A DNA stretch of 9,900 nt from Actinomycetota bacterium (GTDB lineage Bacteria; Actinomycetota; Thermoleophilia; Miltoncostaeales; Miltoncostaeaceae): positions 1-9,900 of the forward strand of contig CANGAY010000010.1 in the NCBI GenBank assembly GCA_947451735.1, read 5' to 3'. Every line of letters begins with the position of its first letter. The stretch's first letter is position 1. The notes below the pieces were generated by a model. It was given only the letters and a program-made list of their open reading frames with translations, ran no database searches and was not told the origin of the DNA. Below are positions 5,710 through 9,900 of this stretch, piece by piece. Both the position numbers and the translations under genes were made by a program.

Positions 5710-7428
5710 TTGTCAGCACGACACTCCGTGGTGATCCGTCTCGCCGGTGAGTCCGGTGAGGGCGTCATCTCGTCAGGGGACATCCTTACCCAGGCCGCGG
5801 CACGCGGCGGGTATTACACCCAGACATTCCGCACGTTCCCCGCCGAGATCAAGGGCGGCCCGTGCATGTACCAGTTCCGCCTGAGCGACGAGCCCATCTG
5901 GAGCCACGGCCAGGACGTGGACCTGCTCGTCTGCTTCAACCAGGAGGCCTGGGACCTGAACTGGGACTCCCTGGGCCCCGACGGCGTCATCCTCTACGAC
6001 ATCACCGAGGTGACGATCCCCGACGAGTACCTGCCCCGGGCACGCCCGGTGCGCATGGAGGAGCTCGCCAAGGAGATCGGTGGCTCGCTGCGCGCCAAGA
6101 ACATGGTCGCCGTCGGCGCCGTCACCGGCGTCATCGAGTTCGACACCACGCCCATCGAGGAGCTGGTGCTCCGTCGTTACGCCCACAAGGAGGGCGTGGC
6201 CGACGCGAACATCGCCGCACTTCACGCCGGTGCCGACGAGGCTGCCGACCTGAAGGGCCGCTACCCGCTGGTGGCGCCGGTGGAGACCGAGGAAGACCGC
6301 ATGCTCATCTCGGGCAACCAGGCCATTGCGGTGGGTGCCGTGGCAGCAGGCGTCAAGTACTTCGGTGGCTACCCCATCACCCCGGCCTCGGACATCCTCG
6401 AGTGGCTGTCGGTGCGTCTGCCGCAGGTCGGCGGCCTCACCATTCAGTGCGAGGACGAGATCGCGTCGCTGGCATCGGTCGTGGGTGCGTCCTACGCCGG
6501 CGCCAAGGCCATGACCGCCACCTCGGGTCCCGGCCTGTCGCTCATGGCCGAGCTCATCGGCTACGCCGGCACCGCTGAGATCCCGGTGGTCATCGTGGAC
6601 GCCCAGCGCGGCGGCCCGTCCACCGGCCTTCCCACCAAGACCGAGCAGAGCGACCTGAACCAGGCGCTCTACGGCAGCCACGGCGACGCCCCGCGCATCG
6701 TCATCGCGCCGGTGTCGGTGGAGGACTGCTTCTTCGCCACGGTTGATGCCTTCAACTACGCCGAGCAGTACCAGGTGCCGGTGATCCTTCTCACCGACCA
6801 GGGTCTGGCAACGCGCCTTGAGGTGATTCACCGACCGGACGCCTCGAAGCTCGAGATCGTCAACCGCAAGACCTCCGCCGGCATCGCCCGCGAGGACTAC
6901 AAGCGGTACGAGTACACGCCCGACCACGTGTCGCCCATGGGCATCCCCGGCGAGCCCACCGGCATGTACGTGGCCACCGGCATCGAGCACGACGAGTACG
7001 GCCACCCCGGCTACACGCCCGAGATCCACTTGGGCATGGGGCACAAGCGCTGGGACAAGCTGATCCCGTTGAAGACCGGCGCCCGCCAGGCCGCACACGG
7101 CGAGGCCCACCCGACCGACGTCGCCTTCATCGGCTTCGGTTCCACCTTCGGCCCGGTGCGCGAGGCGATTGACCGCCTCACCGAGCAGGGCCTGTCGGTG
7201 GGTTCGTTCTACCCGCGCGTGCTCATGCCGTTCCCGGCGGAGCAGGTGATCGACTTCGTGAAGGACGCCAAGCGCGTCATCGTGCCCGAGGTCAACTTCA
7301 CCGGGCAGCTCGCCCGACTCATCAAGGCCGAGACCGGCATCGAGCTGGAGAGCGTCGCCAAGTGCGACGGTCTGCCGTTCACCGCTGAGGCAATCATGGA
7401 TCTCGTCACTCAGGAGGTGGCCGCATGA
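5710..7428 (+). CDS. korA: 2-oxoacid:ferredoxin oxidoreductase subunit alpha (fused gamma-alpha)
   Basis: A 572-residue protein from the TTG start. Residues about 6-185 form the gamma domain (IRLAGESGEGVISSGD, RTFPAEIKGG). Residues about 195-430 form the alpha pyrimidine-binding domain with YPITP (221-225), ATSGPGLSLM and DAQRGGPSTGLPTKTEQ. The rest is the transketolase-C-like domain (about 468-572). With KorB it decarboxylates a 2-oxoacid, most likely 2-oxoglutarate, to the acyl-CoA while reducing ferredoxin in the cytoplasm, a link to the TCA cycle. The two-subunit gamma-alpha/beta layout is that of actinobacterial and archaeal enzymes. A 30-residue extension from ATG 5620 is possible but lacks domain character and a ribosome site. 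Its stop overlaps korB by ATGA. Codons favour C-ending forms more than in the flanking genes, suggesting high expression. Confidence 0.93.
   Translation: MSARHSVVIRLAGESGEGVISSGDILTQAAARGGYYTQTFRTFPAEIKGGPCMYQFRLSDEPIWSHGQDVDLLVCFNQEAWDLNWDSLGPDGVILYDITEVTIPDEYLPRARPVRMEELAKEIGGSLRAKNMVAVGAVTGVIEFDTTPIEELVLRRYAHKEGVADANIAALHAGADEAADLKGRYPLVAPVETEEDRMLISGNQAIAVGAVAAGVKYFGGYPITPASDILEWLSVRLPQVGGLTIQCEDEIASLASVVGASYAGAKAMTATSGPGLSLMAELIGYAGTAEIPVVIVDAQRGGPSTGLPTKTEQSDLNQALYGSHGDAPRIVIAPVSVEDCFFATVDAFNYAEQYQVPVILLTDQGLATRLEVIHRPDASKLEIVNRKTSAGIAREDYKRYEYTPDHVSPMGIPGEPTGMYVATGIEHDEYGHPGYTPEIHLGMGHKRWDKLIPLKTGARQAAHGEAHPTDVAFIGFGSTFGPVREAIDRLTEQGLSVGSFYPRVLMPFPAEQVIDFVKDAKRVIVPEVNFTGQLARLIKAETGIELESVAKCDGLPFTAEAIMDLVTQEVAA
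7412..7418 (+). promoter_or_regulatory. Shine-Dalgarno AGGAGGT of korB
   Basis: A near-perfect AGGAGGT inside the end of korA, 6 nt before the korB ATG. It gives korB strong initiation of its own as well as coupling through the ATGA overlap, which fits equal subunit supply. Confidence 0.7.
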
Positions 7429-8288
7429 GCACTCGCAAGCCCAACGACTTCAAGTCGGAGCTCAAGCCCATCTGGTGCCCGGGCTGCGGCGACTTCGGCG
7501 TGCTGGCCTCGCTGTACCGCTCCATGGCCGACCTCGACCTCGACCCGTCGCAGACGGTCATCGTGTCGGGCATCGGCTGCTCCAGCCGCCTGCCGCACTT
7601 CGCCAGCACCTACGGCGTGCACACCCTGCATGGCCGTCCGCTGCCGGTTGCCATGGGCGTCAAGCTGGCCAACCCCGAGCTCACGGTCATCGCCGTGGGT
7701 GGTGACGGCGATGGCTTCGCCATCGGTGCCGGCCACTTCCCGCACGCTGCCCGCCGCAACGTGGACATCACCTACCTGGTGATGGACAACGAGATCTACG
7801 GCCTCACCAAGGGTCAGGCGTCGCCCACGTCGCTGTACGAGCAGAAGGCACCGTCCACGCCGTTCGGCAACCCCGAGGACCCGCTCAACCCGCTGGCCCT
7901 CGCCATCTCCGCCGGCGCGTCGTTCGTGGCCCGTGGCGCATCGTTCAACACGAAGGCCCTCACCGAGCTCATCACGCAGGCCATCGAGCACAAGGGTTTC
8001 TCCTACATCGACGCCATGTCGCCGTGCACCACCTTCAACAACACGCAGGAGTCGTGGAAGGAGTCGGTCACCGAGGTCGCTCCCGACCACGACGTGACCG
8101 ACCGCGTGCAGGCGTTCGACCTCGCCCTCAAGGGCGGGTTCGCGCTGGGAATCCTGTACCGCCAGGAGCGCCTGTCGCAGACCGAGCGCTACAGGGCCAT
8201 CCTCGAGAAGGCCAAGGCCAGCGACGTCGACACCATGCTCGACTCGTTCAACGCCCGCAAGGGTGCGGCCATCGGCAAGCCCGCCTGA
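7425..8288 (+). CDS. korB: 2-oxoacid:ferredoxin oxidoreductase subunit beta
   Basis: A 287-residue protein of the usual length. It carries CPGCGDFGVL (18-27), GIGCSSRLP (49-57), the thiamine diphosphate/Mg motif GGDGDGFAIG (92-101) with N122 in MDNEIYG, and LTKGQASPTS (127-136). Cysteines 18, 21, 52 and 201 match the spacing of the four [4Fe-4S] ligands of the Sulfolobus enzyme. KorB binds thiamine diphosphate and the cluster, and passes electrons to ferredoxin. The gene overlaps korA by 4 nt and ends 26 bp before a strong hairpin terminator, so the operon is just korAB. No ferredoxin or KorC/KorD gene lies beside it. Pyruvate as an alternative substrate cannot be excluded from sequence. Confidence 0.94.
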   Translation: MSTRKPNDFKSELKPIWCPGCGDFGVLASLYRSMADLDLDPSQTVIVSGIGCSSRLPHFASTYGVHTLHGRPLPVAMGVKLANPELTVIAVGGDGDGFAIGAGHFPHAARRNVDITYLVMDNEIYGLTKGQASPTSLYEQKAPSTPFGNPEDPLNPLALAISAGASFVARGASFNTKALTELITQAIEHKGFSYIDAMSPCTTFNNTQESWKESVTEVAPDHDVTDRVQAFDLALKGGFALGILYRQERLSQTERYRAILEKAKASDVDTMLDSFNARKGAAIGKPA

Positions 8289-8297
8289 CGGCAGCCG

Positions 8298-8311
8298 ACA
8301 TCACGTGATGT
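8298..8311. repeat. Perfect 14-bp palindrome after korB
   Basis: ACATCACGTGATGT reads identically on both strands, starting 10 bp after the korB stop and ending 3 bp before the terminator stem. With no loop it is more likely a dimeric protein-binding site than an RNA hairpin. Its core CACGTGAT recurs at 8373-8380. Confidence 0.55.
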
Positions 8312-8314
8312 GCC

Positions 8315-8342
8315 CCTCGGGCCCGCTTCGGCGGGCCCGAGG
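8315..8342 (+). terminator. korAB terminator, 12-bp stem with UUCG loop
   Basis: Perfect arms CCTCGGGCCCGC (8315-8326) and GCGGGCCCGAGG (8331-8342) close on TTCG with a C-G closing pair, the exceptionally stable cUUCGg tetraloop. There is no T-tract afterwards (CCGTTCC), which is common in very GC-rich Actinomycetota. It lies 26 bp after korB. Confidence 0.8.
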
Positions 8343-8555
8343 CCGTTCCGGGGCGGTGTTCCGCGGGAACCACACGTGATTTTTCCGTGTTCCCTCAGCA
8401 CTGGCCGAATGGCCAGCATCGGCTTCGGGGCGCAGAGTGCATCCACGCGGGGGCGCAAACCCCGGCCTGATCCCCTCGTTGGGCTCGGGGCCCCGTCAGG
8501 AAGTCCGGTTCGGTGGCAGGACCCCCGGCCGTATCGGGTGACCTGACAAGGGTGT
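8343..8555. other. Intergenic stretch without a recognisable gene
   Basis: The space between the korAB terminator and the cholesterol oxidase upstream region holds several small inverted repeats: GTTCC/GGAAC (8358-8370), CTGGCC/GGCCAG (8401-8416), GGGG/CCCC around GCGCAAA (8450-8463), and CCTGA/TCAGG (8466-8500) enclosing CCCC/GGGG. No open frame here looks real, and no known RNA family is matched with confidence. A small RNA is possible; nothing proves one. Confidence 0.4.
8401..8416. repeat. Short hairpin CTGGCC-GAAT-GGCCAG
   Basis: Perfect 6-bp arms around a 4-nt loop, about 60 bp beyond the terminator. The role is unknown; it could be part of a small RNA or a chance feature of GC-rich DNA. 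Confidence 0.3.
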
Positions 8556-8585
8556 CGATCCGATTCTCCCCCCGGAATCGGATCG
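8556..8585. repeat. 11-bp inverted repeat upstream of the cholesterol oxidase gene
   Basis: Perfect arms CGATCCGATTC (8556-8566) and GAATCGGATCG (8575-8585) separated by 8 nt of mostly C. It ends 26 bp before the -10 box, next to the expected -35 region, so it is well placed as an operator. It could alternatively fold as a hairpin in read-through RNA. Related GGATCGA sequence recurs at the -10 box itself (8614-8620). Confidence 0.55.
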
Positions 8586-8611
8586 GCCGCCCCTTGCGAC
8601 ATCGACAAAGC

Positions 8612-8617
8612 TAGGAT
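8612..8617 (+). promoter_or_regulatory. -10 box TAGGAT for a leaderless cholesterol oxidase transcript
   Basis: TAGGAT is followed by CGACCC (6 nt) and GTG at 8624, so the transcript should begin at the start codon. No Shine-Dalgarno is present. No -35 is found at standard spacing; TTGCGA at 8594-8599 is too close (12 nt). Confidence 0.5.
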
Positions 8618-8623
8618 CGACCC

Positions 8624-9900
8624 GTGGCCCCCGACGTACGCATCACCCGCCGCAGCCTCCTGCTGGGCGCTGCCGCCACCGTGGCCGCTGGCTACGGGCT
8701 GGCGGGGTCGCGCGCCAACGCGGCGCCCGGTGCCGACGAGGAATGGCCCGCCATCATCATCGGCTCCGGCTACGGCGGATCGGTGTCGGCGCTCAGGCTC
8801 ACCCAGCGCGGCGTGCAGACCGCCATCCTCGAGATGGGGCGCTACTGGAATCCGGCCACCCAGCCGTTCCGGCCGATGACCGACCCGGGGCCCAGTTCCG
8901 TGTGGCGCCGCCACTGGAACATCATGCCCATCGGCCTCAACCTGCCCGTGCCATACGGGGCGGGCGTGCTGGGGCGTGACGACTTCGACCTGATGAAGGT
9001 CTACGTGGGGCACGGCATCGGCGGCGGGTCGCTGGTGAACGGCGGCATGGCCGTGGTGCCGCGGCGCGACCACCTGCAGGAGATCCTCCCCGGCGTGGTC
9101 GATCTGGACGACCTGTACGCCCGCTGGTTCCCGGTGGCGCAGGCCGAACTGGGCGTCAACGAGATCGACCCGGCATTCATGGCGTCAACCCCCTGGTACC
9201 AGTTCGCGCGGCTGGGAATCGCCCAGGCCCAGAAGGCGGGGTTCGGCACGGCGACGGTGCCCAATGTGTACGACTTCGAGTACATGCGGCAGGAGGCCGA
9301 GGGCAAGGTGCCGCGATCGGCCACGGCCGGTCAGGTGATTCTCGGCAACAACCACGGCAAGAAGAGTCTCGACAAGACGTACCTGGCCAAGGCGATGGCC
9401 ACCGGCAACCTCACCGTGCGCACACGGCACGAGGTGAAGCGCATCCGCCGCGGCCGGAACGGCGCGTACGTGATCGAGGCCAACCGCCTCGACAGCACCG
9501 GTGAGGTCATCGGCACGGCCACTTTCCGCACTCGCCGCCTGTTCGTGAACGGCGGCAGCATGGGCACCACCCGCATGCTGCTGCGGGCGCGGGAGACCGG
9601 TGCACTGCCCGACCTGCCGGCGGCCGTGGGTGAGACGTGGGGCAACAACGGCAACATCATGACCGCGCGCGCCTGGGCAGGCGCCACAGGGTCGAAGCAG
9701 TCGACCATCCCCGTCGCGGGCATCGACAACTGGGACGACCGCGACCACCCGTTCTTCGCCGAGATCGCGCCGCTGCCCGCCGGAATCGACCTGCGCACCG
9801 GCCTCTACCTGGCCATCGTGAACAACCCGGCGCGCGCGCGCATCACGTACGACGCGGGCAAGGACGACATCGTCCTCGGCTGGAAGAAGTCGTTCAACGA
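8624..9900 (+). CDS. choA: Cholesterol oxidase (class I, GMC fold), Tat-exported, C-terminus cut by window edge
   Basis: 425 codons are open to the right edge from a GTG start. A twin-arginine signal (ITRRSLLLG, R9-R10) with cleavage after ANA (about 33) implies folded export with FAD bound. The FAD dinucleotide motif is GSGYGG (47-52), then LEMGRYWN (69-76), VYVGHGIGGGSLVNGGMAV (126-144), the long match PNVYDFEYMRQEAEGKVPRS (213-232) and GNNHGKKSLDKTYL (241-254). FAEIAPLPAG (378-387) contains E380, equivalent to the catalytic base Glu361 of the Streptomyces enzyme. That family oxidises and isomerises cholesterol to cholest-4-en-3-one with release of H2O2. The active-site His and Asn and about 120 residues lie beyond the window. 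Position 130 is His where the Streptomyces protein, from memory, has Arg. The sterol actually used is not certain. Confidence 0.9.
   Translation, partial: MAPDVRITRRSLLLGAAATVAAGYGLAGSRANAAPGADEEWPAIIIGSGYGGSVSALRLTQRGVQTAILEMGRYWNPATQPFRPMTDPGPSSVWRRHWNIMPIGLNLPVPYGAGVLGRDDFDLMKVYVGHGIGGGSLVNGGMAVVPRRDHLQEILPGVVDLDDLYARWFPVAQAELGVNEIDPAFMASTPWYQFARLGIAQAQKAGFGTATVPNVYDFEYMRQEAEGKVPRSATAGQVILGNNHGKKSLDKTYLAKAMATGNLTVRTRHEVKRIRRGRNGAYVIEANRLDSTGEVIGTATFRTRRLFVNGGSMGTTRMLLRARETGALPDLPAAVGETWGNNGNIMTARAWAGATGSKQSTIPVAGIDNWDDRDHPFFAEIAPLPAGIDLRTGLYLAIVNNPARARITYDAGKDDIVLGWKKSFN

Noticed and set aside
5773..7110. Long minus-strand open frame opposite korA
   Set aside because: The translation is low-complexity Val/Gly/Leu/His-rich with no motif, typical of the complement of a GC-rich gene; korA on the other strand is beyond doubt.
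8420..8530. Resemblance to riboswitch or structured RNA cores (GAAGTCCGG recalling FMN riboswitch or RNase P; GCGCAAACCCCGGCCTGA recalling the c-di-GMP GEMM core)
   Set aside because: Only short stretches match. The other invariant segments of each family are missing or in the wrong order, so no family can be supported by eye.
8310..8546. 78-codon plus-strand frame across the korAB terminator
   Set aside because: It starts inside the terminator region, has no ribosome site and gives a Pro/Arg/Gly-rich translation. A shorter start at 8409 is no better.
1..9900. Mobile elements, CRISPR arrays, tRNA or rRNA genes, prophage genes
   Set aside because: No transposase or integrase motif, no regularly spaced repeats, no tRNA cloverleaf and no rRNA segments were seen. 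Gene order and composition look native throughout.

Overview
The window is GC-rich DNA (roughly 70% by eye) in which genes are packed tightly. Start codons include ATG, GTG and TTG, and several gene heads carry an actinobacterial-type -10 box (TANNNT) placed for leaderless transcription. Together with a two-subunit KorAB 2-oxoacid:ferredoxin oxidoreductase, a Tat-exported cholesterol oxidase and a FUSC membrane protein, this points to a member of the Actinomycetota, possibly an environmental or deep-branching lineage. The phylum is an inference; the genus cannot be read from the window. No rRNA, tRNA, CRISPR array, insertion sequence or prophage gene is visible. Seven complete genes and two edge-truncated ones are supported.

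Layout. (1) 1-884 minus: the N-terminal 294 residues of an unrecognised secreted cysteine-containing protein, running off the left edge. (2) 992-2447 plus: a FUSC-family membrane protein followed, with a 14-nt overlap, by a small three-helix membrane protein. (3) 2444-4449 minus: a DUF2231 membrane protein followed, with a TGATG overlap, by a secreted ADGF/ADA2-like adenosine deaminase homologue. (4) 4472-5539 plus: a secreted AttH/CrtC-like protein, divergent from the DUF2231 gene across only 22 bp. (5) 5710-8288 plus: korA and korB, with an ATGA overlap, a good promoter, a leader of about 105 nt and a strong UUCG-capped hairpin after korB. (6) 8289-8623: a 335-bp gap holding a perfect 14-bp palindrome, the terminator, several hairpins and an 11-bp-arm inverted repeat. 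(7) 8624 to the right edge, plus: a Tat-signalled cholesterol oxidase (class I, GMC fold) cut before its C-terminal quarter.

How the parts relate. KorAB is the only clear central-metabolism module: ferredoxin-linked decarboxylation of a 2-oxoacid, probably 2-oxoglutarate, to the acyl-CoA. Most of the other genes encode envelope or exported proteins (permease-like, DUF2231, secreted deaminase, AttH/CrtC-like, cholesterol oxidase), so the region is largely a cell-surface and secretion neighbourhood around a housekeeping operon. No single pathway joining all of them can be demonstrated.

The most notable non-coding observations are: (a) four gene heads with TANNNT exactly 6 nt before the start codon, the geometry expected of leaderless mRNAs; (b) two of these, divergent, whose -10 boxes overlap by 2 bp; (c) convergent genes whose stop codons share one CTAG; and (d) the palindromes after korB and upstream of the cholesterol oxidase gene.
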